NCBI RefSeq assembly: GCF_900108105.1
Contig: NZ_FNUR01000001.1
Coordinates: 535,945-599,944 of the forward strand
Direction: 5' to 3'
Length of the DNA: 64,000 nt
Source of the DNA: Butyrivibrio sp. Su6
Lineage (GTDB): Bacteria; Bacillota; Clostridia; Lachnospirales; Lachnospiraceae
Each line of letters opens with the position of its first letter. The stretch's first letter is position 1. A model generated the notes under the pieces. That model saw only the letters and a list, made by a program, of their open reading frames with translations. It searched no databases and was not told the DNA's origin. Shown one piece after another: positions 34,860 to 43,189 of the stretch. The position numbers were made by a program, and so were the translations under genes.

Positions 34860-36542
34860 TTAGCAGCCAAAGAGAGAATTAAGATACATGAAACCACAGT
34901 ATCCGTTTGCATCTACAAGGCTGTTTACATCGTATCCAGCTGGAATTGTTACAGAATAGCTCTCTGCGCCTGTCTTATCCTTAGGGAATACGATCTGAAC
35001 TGATACGTCAGGTCTTGTAGCAAGAGCATCTACCATTGCCTTATCAAGGCATGAGCACATAGCTGTCTCAAGAATTACTGTAGCATCCTTTGGAGCCTCT
35101 GTAACTGTCTTAATGAAAGCATTCTTGTACTCGATAGCTGTAAGGTTGCCAGCAGGAACCTTTACTACCTTTGTAGCCTGTACAGGAACGTTTGAAGCCT
35201 CTTCACCGATGTATGCGCCGAGTACTGTAGGAAGTGCATTTGCACCAGTTGGAGATACTGTAAATTTAGCAAAAATAAATGGTACTGAAGGAGCCTCAGA
35301 CTCTGCACGTGGTTCATCATCACTTACAGTTTCTGTATTCTCAGCAACTACTCTTCCGCCAATAAGATGTGCTTTTACATAAACACCACCCTTATTATTA
35401 TCAAGGCGAATTTCATATACACCATTTCCTAAATCTGTAACTGTTACATTATCACCTGCAGTAACAGAGTATCCTTCCTGAACTGCAACCTGAATAGCTG
35501 AATTGATAGTCATTGTAATAACGCTTGCATCAAGATCAACAACTTCCTTATCTGATATAGATGTATATGATCTGAGTCCGTTCTGTGAAAAATACTTGAT
35601 TGCACTGTTATCTTCTTCATCATGCTTTACAATGTACTGAATATGATTCTTGATATATTCTTCTACATCCTTGCTGATACTATCATCATCAGTCACTACA
35701 CTTACAAGATTAGTATCATCTGTGATTTCATAAACAACAATTTCGGGAAGTTTGTTTATGATCTCAAGAGAATTATCATCTTTTCCAGGCTTGACTACGA
35801 TAGCAGCACTCTCATTGGAATCAGAAGTATCCTTAAGGGTACCGAGGATTTCTACCTTTTCACCACTAATGGGTGATTTTTCATCAATAACAATACCATT
35901 ATCAGTATATGAAACATCTCCCTCAACAATGACCTTTGAATAGTTATTCATATCAATTCCGGTAGCACCAGTGGCATCACCGTAAACTTTAATAGTAGAT
36001 TGATCTCTTGCTATAATTGCAGTTTTTTCTGCGGTAACATTTCCCTTGCTGTTATCACCAGAAGGATCGCCAACAGTAATAGTAGCATTTACTCCATTTG
36101 CTTTAATTCCATTACTATTTGATGTTACATTACCATTAATTGTGACAGAAGAATTTGCATAAGCCTCAGCAGCGCCACGATTGTCATTTGTTAAATTGGG
36201 AGATGATACATCACCATTTACAGTTGCTTCTCCACCATTGATTGCACCAACAGTTCTCCAATAATCAGACTGGTTCTCTACGTTTCCGGTTACATTAACT
36301 TCAACGTTTTTACCATCAGCATAAACGGTAGACCAGGCTTCATCACCGCTGTTAGTTACCACATCCCCTTCGTAATCAGCTTTTACTTCTTTATCACCTG
36401 TTGTCTGCTTCCAGGTTTCATCAAATCTCTCTGGAACAGATGCCGGATCCCCATCCGCTGCGAATGCAGTAAGTGATACGCCGAATGCTACAGACATTGC
36501 CATAGTAACGGCTGTTAGATTGATTAGTGCTTTTTTATACAT
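34860..36542 (-). CDS. Secreted protein with beta-solenoid-like repeats
   Basis: A 560-residue protein. Residues 1-28 form a signal peptide ending at AFA. Residues ~55-250 contain repeated short strands of the type VNGDVSS, VTINGNVTS, ITVGDPSGDN, IKVYGDATG and VIVEGDVSY with regular Gly-Asp/Asn turns, as in right-handed beta helices. From ~320 a different domain begins, with a Lys/Val-rich part near 440-500. No sortase LPxTG, choline- or SLH-type anchor is visible; the last residues are YLNSLFGC. The function is unknown; a surface or adhesive role is a guess. GGAGGAG precedes ATG 36542. Confidence 0.75.
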   Translation of the reverse strand: MYKKALINLTAVTMAMSVAFGVSLTAFAADGDPASVPERFDETWKQTTGDKEVKADYEGDVVTNSGDEAWSTVYADGKNVEVNVTGNVENQSDYWRTVGAINGGEATVNGDVSSPNLTNDNRGAAEAYANSSVTINGNVTSNSNGIKANGVNATITVGDPSGDNSKGNVTAEKTAIIARDQSTIKVYGDATGATGIDMNNYSKVIVEGDVSYTDNGIVIDEKSPISGEKVEILGTLKDTSDSNESAAIVVKPGKDDNSLEIINKLPEIVVYEITDDTNLVSVVTDDDSISKDVEEYIKNHIQYIVKHDEEDNSAIKYFSQNGLRSYTSISDKEVVDLDASVITMTINSAIQVAVQEGYSVTAGDNVTVTDLGNGVYEIRLDNNKGGVYVKAHLIGGRVVAENTETVSDDEPRAESEAPSVPFIFAKFTVSPTGANALPTVLGAYIGEEASNVPVQATKVVKVPAGNLTAIEYKNAFIKTVTEAPKDATVILETAMCSCLDKAMVDALATRPDVSVQIVFPKDKTGAESYSVTIPAGYDVNSLVDANGYCGFMYLNSLFGC

Positions 36543-36815
36543 TTTTTCTCCTCCAATTAAAAAAATTACAAGAGAAATTATATAAAACCCCGCAAAGCCG
36601 CACCATGTCTAAATCGGCAAAATTTTTGCTCGTATTTTCCCAAATTAGTAAATTAAATTACAAATTATGTGTCTTTTTTGTGTTTTCTTTGGTAATTTTT
36701 TCTCTTTATTTTTTGTCTATTTTGTGAACAATTGACTAAATTACGAAAACAATACGCATTTCCCGCAAAAAATAGCCGTTTTTTCTTTGTGCAATATGTT
36801 AAATAAATAATTAAC
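36543..36815. other. AT-rich intergenic region
   Basis: About 270 bases without a supportable gene. It contains TATATAAT near the secreted-protein start (36575-36585 region), probably its -10, and long T-rich tracts. Short frames here look like chance. Confidence 0.5.
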
Positions 36816-36870
36816 AAAAAAACTTCTCGCATTGGCTTTTTTTATTCAATAGCCAATACAAGAAGTTTTT
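36816..36870. terminator. Hairpin terminator after the M42 peptidase gene
   Basis: Arms AACTTCTCGCATTGGCT and AGCCAATACAAGAAGTT (two mismatches) with A and T runs outside. It is placed 25 bases after the minus-strand stop at 36895. Confidence 0.85.
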
Positions 36871-36894
36871 AGGAAACTAATTAGAAAAAGCTAA

Positions 36895-37941
36895 TTAAAG
36901 TGAGTACTGGATAAGGAGCCTTAGTGTATTCTCTGCTCCATCTCTATGACTACGTTCATAGCCATGTGAAGCATATACGCCGGCACCAATAAGTCCATGC
37001 TTAAGGTCATTACCTGAACGGAGTGTTGCTTCTACATCACTACCGTAATGAGGGTAAATGTCTACAGCATAATCTGCTCCGCTGTCCTTAGCAGCCTTGA
37101 TAAGACCCTGAACAATATCATAGCTGTAAGGGCCACCGCTGTCTTTTGCACAGATAGATACCTGCTTCTCAGTGCATGTAAGTCCTTCTCCTACGCAACC
37201 CATATCTACTGAAATCGCCTCTGTGCAGCCTTCAGGAACACTGCTGCTTCCGCCGTGTCCAACTTCCTCGAATACTGTAATATGCGCATAAAGAGCTCTC
37301 TTCGGAGTTATCTTATTATCTTTTATATACTTAGCAAGACCAAGCAGGATTCCAACGCTGAGCTTATCATCAAGGAATCTTGATTTGATATAACCTGTCT
37401 TTGTAACTCTAACATTTGGCTCAAAACATACAAAGTCACCAACAGAGATTCCAAGCTTTTCTGTATCTTCCTTTGTCTTTACATCTTCATCAAGAACAAC
37501 TTCGCAGCTATCCCATGATCTCTTTGTGTCATCATAATCACCATTTACATGAATAGATGCATTATTTAGCTGGAAAGTTCCTTCATAAATGCCATTAAAT
37601 TTCGTAACAACTCGAACATTCTCAGTTTCAGCATTATTGGGATTCATTCCGCCAAGATTTGTAAGCTGAAGCCTTCCGTTTGACTTAATAGTAGCTACCA
37701 TTCCGCCAAGGGTATCTGTATGTGCCTCTAATAAAAGGCCGTTCTTTTTGTCTTTTCCTGTAAGGTCGACGATTACTCCACCCTTATTTGTGAGTTCAGC
37801 CTTAAACCCAAGCTTCTCAAATTCCTTTTTCACCCAGGCTGCAGCATCCTTTGTATATCCTGTCGGAGAATCGATGTTCAAAAGATCTGATGTCTCTTTT
37901 ACTATAAAATCCGTATACTTTTTTAAATTTGCTTTTTTCAT
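36895..37941 (-). CDS. M42-family metallopeptidase (glutamyl/deblocking aminopeptidase-like)
   Basis: A 348-residue cytoplasmic peptidase of the YsdC/FrvX type. Metal ligands and catalytic residues are visible in LEAHTDTLGGMVATI, FLDDKLSVGILLG, VFEEVGHGGSSSVPEG and VDMGCVGEG, with a late His in YASHGYERSHRDG. These enzymes are usually di-metal dodecameric aminopeptidases. The frame starts at 37992, but GGAGGT 8 bases before 37941 favours the later start. It closes a probable trpS-glgA-flippase-peptidase transcript. Confidence 0.92.
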   Translation of the reverse strand: MKKANLKKYTDFIVKETSDLLNIDSPTGYTKDAAAWVKKEFEKLGFKAELTNKGGVIVDLTGKDKKNGLLLEAHTDTLGGMVATIKSNGRLQLTNLGGMNPNNAETENVRVVTKFNGIYEGTFQLNNASIHVNGDYDDTKRSWDSCEVVLDEDVKTKEDTEKLGISVGDFVCFEPNVRVTKTGYIKSRFLDDKLSVGILLGLAKYIKDNKITPKRALYAHITVFEEVGHGGSSSVPEGCTEAISVDMGCVGEGLTCTEKQVSICAKDSGGPYSYDIVQGLIKAAKDSGADYAVDIYPHYGSDVEATLRSGNDLKHGLIGAGVYASHGYERSHRDGAENTLRLLIQYSL

Positions 37942-37996
37942 TACGTCTACCTCCATAATGTCATTAAAACTTGCATGCAAAATGAAACACAATGCA

Positions 37997-39658
37997 TCAC
38001 AAGAGTTTTATCTTTTTCAAAATCCCGGCTATAGATGCCCCCTTAGGGAATCTCTTAATATCATCTTCTGTTGCTCCGCCTGACTTTATAAGAACCGCAA
38101 AGTAAACAAAAGCTGCAACAAACACCGCTACAAATGTAGCAAAAAGATTGGCAAAATACTTACTCGAAATAATAAAGCCAAATAATAATTCGAACAGCTC
38201 ATAAACGCCAAAAGCTGCTACTCCCATTACCAGTGCCGAAACAGATGGATACAGGTAAGTCTTTTTAAAGTCATAATACACAGGCAGATATTTATGCATA
38301 AATATATTGTTTAATACACACATCATAAATGAGTAAAGTATTGTCACTATGCAAAGAGCAATATCGCCAAGATCCGTATAGATAAGAAGAATGCTAAGAA
38401 CCACTGTCTGCAAAATAAGCGCAAATAAAGCATTTAGCACAGGAACATTTACACGTCCAATTCCCTGAAGAACCGCATTGGTAACTGTAGAGAGCGAATA
38501 AAATACTACAGTTATGGCAAGAAATCTAAGAAGCATTGATGCCTCATCAAGCGAAGCCCTCTGTGGGAAAAGAATCATCATAACAGGTCTTGCCAGGGCA
38601 AAAAGCCCAACTGCGCAAGGAATGGAAATCATCAGAATAACTCTTGTCACCCTTGATACAGTACTACCCGCGCCTTCAGTATCACCTTTTGCAAATGTTG
38701 TTGATACTTCAGGAATCATAGCTGAAGCAGCAGCACTTGCAAGAGCAATTGGAAGGTTTGTGATAACCATAGCTTTTCTGTTGAATATGCCATACATATA
38801 CGCAACTGCACTCTCATCCATATTTTTCACATGCATAAGAATTCTGCTAAATAACGTTGAATTTAAGAATGTTGAAAGGTTGTAAATGCAAGTACTTAAG
38901 ATAAAAGGAGTCACGATCAGGAATATCATTTTGTATATCTCTGAATTGCCCATTTCATCATGAGTATCTTTTTGAATTCTTTTCTTGATATCAGGCCGGT
39001 TTACATTGTAGACAAATAACATGAACAAAAGCGCTATAAGCACTCCTGCTCCTGTTCCAAGTGCGCTTCCTATAGCACCGAAAACTGCTCTTTTTGATGG
39101 ATTCTCTTCTCCTGCAATGTTTGTAAGAATAAGAGCCCCTCCAACACTGACGATGGCATTAAATATCTGCTCAAGAAGCTGGGAAACAGAGGTTGGTACC
39201 ATAGTCCTGTGCGCCTGAAAATAGCCTCGTAAAACTCCCAAAAATCCGAAGAGGAATATTGTAGGTGCAAAAAATCTAAGGACTGTAGCAGATCTTCCGG
39301 CAACCAAAATATCTGCAGCAAAAAACAGCACAAGACTTCCAACGCCGCCAACGATCAAAACATAGATAATGGCACACTTAAAAATCTTATGAGCATTTTT
39401 ATATTCTTTTACAGCAAGTTTACCTGAAATAATCTTGGACATAGCAGATGGAATGCTATATGAAGATACAAGAAGGACTATGGTATACACCGCATAAGCA
39501 GCTCCATAATAGCCATTTCCTTCATCGCCTATGATCGCTGCCAGCGGACTACCATATAACAGGCCGATAATTCTTGAGATAATACCTGCAATCGCAAGAA
39601 TACCAGCCTGCTTTAAAAGATTCTTTTTTGAATTATTTTCGTTAATACTACTTTTCAT
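37997..39658 (-). CDS. MOP-superfamily polysaccharide/lipid II flippase, SpoVB/YtgP-like
   Basis: A 553-residue membrane protein with about 14 hydrophobic segments, starting LLKQAGILAIAGIISRIIGLLYGSPLAAIIG, a pattern shared with MurJ/YtgP/SpoVB proteins that flip lipid-linked cell-wall precursors. MurJ function is likely but cannot be separated from other polysaccharide exporters by sequence alone. It begins 8 bases after glgA. Confidence 0.88.
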   Translation of the reverse strand: MKSSINENNSKKNLLKQAGILAIAGIISRIIGLLYGSPLAAIIGDEGNGYYGAAYAVYTIVLLVSSYSIPSAMSKIISGKLAVKEYKNAHKIFKCAIIYVLIVGGVGSLVLFFAADILVAGRSATVLRFFAPTIFLFGFLGVLRGYFQAHRTMVPTSVSQLLEQIFNAIVSVGGALILTNIAGEENPSKRAVFGAIGSALGTGAGVLIALLFMLFVYNVNRPDIKKRIQKDTHDEMGNSEIYKMIFLIVTPFILSTCIYNLSTFLNSTLFSRILMHVKNMDESAVAYMYGIFNRKAMVITNLPIALASAAASAMIPEVSTTFAKGDTEGAGSTVSRVTRVILMISIPCAVGLFALARPVMMILFPQRASLDEASMLLRFLAITVVFYSLSTVTNAVLQGIGRVNVPVLNALFALILQTVVLSILLIYTDLGDIALCIVTILYSFMMCVLNNIFMHKYLPVYYDFKKTYLYPSVSALVMGVAAFGVYELFELLFGFIISSKYFANLFATFVAVFVAAFVYFAVLIKSGGATEDDIKRFPKGASIAGILKKIKLL

Positions 39659-39666
39659 AAATTAGG

Positions 39667-41112
39667 TCAAGGGCGTAGCCAATCGTACATCTCCTGATAT
39701 TTTTCTGCGGAAACTTTCCAAGAGAAGTCAACTGCCATCGCACGGTCTATCATCTTGTTCCATTCACGCTTCTGGTCGTAGAATACATGCTCTGCTTCTC
39801 TGATGGTGCCAAGCATCTCATGAGCATTATAGTTCAGGAATCCAAATCCTGTACCTGTACTCTCATACTTGTTGTAAGGTTCAACAGTATCAATAAGGCC
39901 ACCTGTCTGTCTTACAATCGGTATTGTACCATATCTTAACGCCATAAGCTGAGAAAGTCCACAGGGCTCAAACAAAGATGGCATAAGGAACACATCAGAA
40001 GCTGCATATATCTTGTGCGACATAGGCTCTGAATAATAAATATTGGCAGAAACTTTGTCATTGTATTTCCAGTCAAAGTGTCTGAAGGAGTTTTCATACT
40101 GTTCCTGACCTGTACCAAGAACAACGAGCTGAACCGCATCCTGACACAACTCATCAAGAACATAGTTGATAAGATCAAAACCCTTCTGATCAGTAAGTCT
40201 TGAAACAATACCGATCATCATGCACTTATCATCTTCCTTGAGACCAAGCTCTTTTTGCAAAGCACGCTTATTCTTAACCTTTTCCTTGCGGAAATTGATG
40301 GCATTGTATTTGTAAGGAATATATTTATCTGTTGATGGGTTAAACTCATCATAGTCAATTCCGTTTACAATACCTCTGAGATCTCCGGCTCTTGCACGAA
40401 GAAGACCATCAAGCTCCTCACCATAAAACTGAGTCTTGATTTCTTCTGCATATGCCTTACTAACAGTTGTGATCGCATCCGAATAAACAATACCCCCCTT
40501 TAGAAGGTCAGCATCTTTGAAAAGCCCGAGTTTATCTGGTGCAAAGAAATAATCCGGTAATCCTGTAATATCCTGAACTGTTTTAATATCCCATTTTCCC
40601 TGGAATTTCAGGTTATGGATAGTCATTATTGCCTTGATTCCTCTGTAGAATTCGCTACCCTGGAATCTCTCTTTTAAATATACAGGAACAAGTCCTGTCT
40701 GCCAGTCATGACAGTGAATAATATCAGGTCTGAAATCAATAACGGGCAGGATTGAAAGAGCTGCTTTAGAAAAGAAAGCAAACTTTTCAATTTCAAATAC
40801 TACGTCGTCACCATAAGGTTTCATTCCATTAAAATAGAATTCATTGTCAATGAAATAATACTTTATTCCGTCAATCTCAGCCTTAAAGATTCCAACATAT
40901 TCATTTTTCCAATGAAAGTCCATATAGAAGTTGGAAATATACTCCATCTTCTCTTTCATTTGCTGAATAATGCATTTGTATAATGGTAATACTACACGAA
41001 CATCAAAATATCTCTTATCAATGTTTTTTGGCAGTGAGCCTACTACATCAGCCAAACCGCCGGTCTTGATAAATGGTACACCTTCAGAAGCTACAAATAG
41101 TATGTTCTTCAT
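39667..41112 (-). CDS. glgA: Glycogen (starch) synthase
   Basis: A 481-residue GT5 enzyme that extends alpha-1,4-glucan from ADP-glucose. The substrate-binding motif KTGGLADVVGSLPK is at residues ~16-29. The C-terminal GT-B half has VSRLTDQKGFDLI, MPSLFEPCGLSQLMALRYGT and the family-typical end. The ATG overlaps the trpS stop (TAATG), so the two are translationally linked; the pairing is an odd operon partner. No other glg gene is in the window. Confidence 0.95.
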   Translation of the reverse strand: MKNILFVASEGVPFIKTGGLADVVGSLPKNIDKRYFDVRVVLPLYKCIIQQMKEKMEYISNFYMDFHWKNEYVGIFKAEIDGIKYYFIDNEFYFNGMKPYGDDVVFEIEKFAFFSKAALSILPVIDFRPDIIHCHDWQTGLVPVYLKERFQGSEFYRGIKAIMTIHNLKFQGKWDIKTVQDITGLPDYFFAPDKLGLFKDADLLKGGIVYSDAITTVSKAYAEEIKTQFYGEELDGLLRARAGDLRGIVNGIDYDEFNPSTDKYIPYKYNAINFRKEKVKNKRALQKELGLKEDDKCMMIGIVSRLTDQKGFDLINYVLDELCQDAVQLVVLGTGQEQYENSFRHFDWKYNDKVSANIYYSEPMSHKIYAASDVFLMPSLFEPCGLSQLMALRYGTIPIVRQTGGLIDTVEPYNKYESTGTGFGFLNYNAHEMLGTIREAEHVFYDQKREWNKMIDRAMAVDFSWKVSAEKYQEMYDWLRP

Positions 41113-42206
41113 TAGTCAACCGTCTCCTCATATTTTGCAGATTGCATAGCTATTAGTTCTTTATCATCAAAGTAGTTAATCTTCATTGCGTCTTTAACAT
41201 CTGAAAGAGTCTGAGCCGCAACTTCTTTAGCTACTTCGCTTCCCTTTTTGAGCACATCATATACATATGGAATATCTTTTTGGAACTCTTTTCTTCTGTT
41301 CCTGATAGGTTCAAGTTCCGACTGGATAACGTTATTAAGGAACTTTTTAACCTTAACATCTCCAAGACCACCTCTCTGATAATGGTCCTTCATCTCCTGA
41401 AGACATGAGTACTCAGGAGCAAACTCAGCAAAATGTTCATCCTTTGCAAAAGCATCAAGATAAATAAATACAGGGTTACCCTCTACCTGGCCCGGATCCT
41501 CAACTCTTAAATGATTAGGATCTGTGAACATGCTCATAACCTTTTTCTTGATAGAATCTGGCTCTTCTGAAAGGTAGATGCAGTTGCCAAGAGACTTACT
41601 CATCTTGGCCTTACCGTCTATACCAGGAAGACGCAGACATGCTGCATTATCAGGTAAAAGAATTTCAGGCTCAACTAAAGCCTCCCCATATACTGAATTA
41701 AACTTTCTGACAATTTCCTTGCACTGCTCAAGCATAGGCTCCTGGTCCTCACCAACAGGAACAGTTGTAGCCTTAAATGCTGTAATATCAGCAGCCTGGC
41801 TTATAGGATATGTGAAGAATCCGACAGGAATACTCGTTCCGAAGTTTCTCATCTGCAGTTCGGACTTAACTGTAGGATTTCTCTGAAGTCTGGAAACTGT
41901 AACAAGATTCATATAATAAAATGTCAACTCAGTAAGCTCAGGAATCTGAGACTGAATAAACAGTGTCGATTTAGCCGGATCAAGGCCCACTGAAAGATAA
42001 TCAAGTGCAACCTCTATAATATTCTGACGAACCTTCTCAGGATTATCAGCATTATCTGTAAGTGCCTGAGCATCAGCGATCATAATAAAGATCTTATCAA
42101 ACTCCCCCGAGTTCTGAAGCTCTACCCTTCTGCGAAGTGATCCCACATAATGTCCAACATGAAGCTTACCTGTAGGACGATCTCCAGTTAAAATAATCTT
42201 ACTCAT
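41112..42206 (-). CDS. trpS: Tryptophanyl-tRNA synthetase
   Basis: A 364-residue class I synthetase: the HIGH-like motif in [24 protein letters not shown] in [18 protein letters not shown], and the Trp-pocket region [12 protein letters not shown]. An in-frame start at 42251 exists, but GAGGAG ahead of 42206 fits. No T-box leader is seen in the ~60-base leader implied by the predicted promoter. Confidence 0.95.
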   Translation of the reverse strand: MSKIILTGDRPTGKLHVGHYVGSLRRRVELQNSGEFDKIFIMIADAQALTDNADNPEKVRQNIIEVALDYLSVGLDPAKSTLFIQSQIPELTELTFYYMNLVTVSRLQRNPTVKSELQMRNFGTSIPVGFFTYPISQAADITAFKATTVPVGEDQEPMLEQCKEIVRKFNSVYGEALVEPEILLPDNAACLRLPGIDGKAKMSKSLGNCIYLSEEPDSIKKKVMSMFTDPNHLRVEDPGQVEGNPVFIYLDAFAKDEHFAEFAPEYSCLQEMKDHYQRGGLGDVKVKKFLNNVIQSELEPIRNRRKEFQKDIPYVYDVLKKGSEVAKEVAAQTLSDVKDAMKINYFDDKELIAMQSAKYEETVD

Positions 42207-42262
42207 TTCAAAAAATATCTCCTCACAAAACTTATCTGTATTTAAAAGCAAATACGAATTCT

Positions 42263-42291
42263 ATAATACATTATTTTAAATTCAGATACAA
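42263..42291 (-). promoter_or_regulatory. Predicted trpS promoter
   Basis: Minus strand TTGTAT (42286-42291), 17-bp spacer, TATTAT (42263-42268). An imperfect palindrome (ACAAT-CTGT-ATTGT) overlaps the -35. Confidence 0.5.
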
Positions 42292-42403
42292 TCTGTATTG
42301 TCTCTTTAATAATAATCCATCAGGAAGAAATAAACTATATTTCGTTACTATATTATTTATTATTTCGATTTACTTTATTTTTAATTTATAAATCGTACAT
42401 ATT

Positions 42404-42432
42404 TTGTCCAAATTTAGCATTTATTATATAAT
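42404..42432 (+). promoter_or_regulatory. Predicted promoter of small RNA 1
   Basis: TTGTCC (42404-42409), 17-bp spacer, perfect TATAAT (42427-42432), directed away from trpS. Confidence 0.65.
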
Positions 42433-42435
42433 CTA

Positions 42436-42554
42436 TCAGAAGAAAAACTTCTGACTCCCCCAACAAAACTTTTTTCATACCGGGTCGATCGGCTCCCCAC
42501 TGGTCGACCCCTCCTCCCAAAAAACAGACCACCTGAGAAGGTGGTTTTCTTTTT
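42436..42554 (+). ncRNA. C-rich small RNA 1
   Basis: About 115 bases with no reading frame. Structure in order: a 7-bp hairpin TCAGAAG-AAAAA-CTTCTGA (42436-42454); single-stranded CTCCCCCAACAAAAC and TTTTTTCATACC; an 11-bp stem (42482-42492 with 42500-42510, two G-U pairs) closing the loop CTCCCCA; then CTCCTCCC and an A run; and a terminator ACCACCT-GAGA-AGGTGGT with TTTTCTTTTT (42528-42554). A good promoter precedes it. A second copy with different stems but identical loops lies at 43043. The exposed CUCCCC and CCUCC are complementary to ribosome-binding sites, so it may repress translation by base pairing (inference). It matches no family I can name. Confidence 0.65.
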
Positions 42555-42559
42555 GGCGT

Positions 42560-42883
42560 TTATGCTGTAAGAGTTTCCATTTCTTCGTTCTTTTCTGTAA
42601 GTTCTTCTGCTACTTCCTCTGCCGCCTCTAAAGACTCCTCTGTTCCTATCATATCTGTTTTTCTGGGAGCCCTGACGCCAAAGCTTCCTGTATATCTGAT
42701 TTCCTTAAGCAGCTTTTTGACATTTTTTAATGTTTTATCTATTTCATCAGCACCGGCGCAAATAACAGTTGGAACGCCACTGCCATTAAATTCTACACGC
42801 AATCCCGAATCTTTTAGAGTTTTAAAAGCCTTAAGCTTGTCTGTTGTACTTATCTCTTCAAGTTCTTTTTCATTCTTTGCCAT
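42560..42883 (-). CDS. Small conserved-looking hypothetical protein
   Basis: A 107-residue soluble protein with no recognised family. It starts MAKNEKELEEISTTDKLKAF; the frame extends to 42940 but GAGGT precedes 42883. It has a mixed alpha/beta core (LRVEFNGSGVPTVICAGADEIDKTLK), then a basic patch RAPRK and a strongly acidic Glu/Ala tail. It lies between the two C-rich small RNA genes, opposite in direction, and its stop abuts the terminator of small RNA 1. Confidence 0.7.
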   Translation of the reverse strand: MAKNEKELEEISTTDKLKAFKTLKDSGLRVEFNGSGVPTVICAGADEIDKTLKNVKKLLKEIRYTGSFGVRAPRKTDMIGTEESLEAAEEVAEELTEKNEEMETLTA

Positions 42884-43009
42884 ATCTTGTACCTCACTTT
42901 TTACTAAACACAATATAACACATTTCTGCCTAGATTTCAAACGTCTGTTCTAACACTTTTGCACAAAAAAATATATTTTAATTCGTAGATATTTTATATC
43001 AAAAAACTG

Positions 43010-43038
43010 TTAAGTATTTTATTAACCCACCGATATAT
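43010..43038 (+). promoter_or_regulatory. Possible promoter of small RNA 2
   Basis: TTAAGT, 17-bp spacer, ATATAT, at the same place relative to the RNA as in copy 1. It is weaker than that promoter. Confidence 0.4.
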
Positions 43039-43042
43039 CTAT

Positions 43043-43178
43043 TGAGAATAAAAATTCTCACTCCCCCAACAAAACTTTTTTCATACCTGGGCTGTTAATC
43101 TCCCCAATTAGCAGCCCTCCTCCCCAAAAAAATCTTGTGAAGCAAAAAGAGACGACTCCCCATCGTCTCTCTTTTGTT
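43043..43178 (+). ncRNA. C-rich small RNA 2 (paralogue of small RNA 1)
   Basis: Same layout as the RNA at 42436: a 7-bp hairpin TGAGAAT / ATTCTCA; the conserved CTCCCCCAACAAAACTTTTT and following CATACC; an 11-bp stem (43089-43099 with 43107-43117, one G-U) closing CTCCCCA; CTCCTCCCC and an A run; and a terminator AGAGACGA / TCGTCTCT whose 7-base loop is again CTCCCCA, then CTTTTGTT. All paired regions differ from copy 1 yet still pair, while the unpaired C-rich parts are kept. That is covariation visible within one genome. The terminator also serves the cysteine peptidase gene on the other strand. Confidence 0.65.
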
Positions 43179-43189
43179 GTTATGCTCTA

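Noticed and set aside
36585..36640. GCAAAGCC followed by a GC-rich stretch, resembling part of a c-di-GMP-I (GEMM) riboswitch
   Set aside because: The other conserved half of GEMM is missing, no P1 stem can be drawn, and no plus-strand gene follows.
42207..42435. Possible T-box leader ahead of trpS
   Set aside because: No T-box core sequence, specifier stem or antiterminator was found; a simple promoter close to the gene explains the region better.
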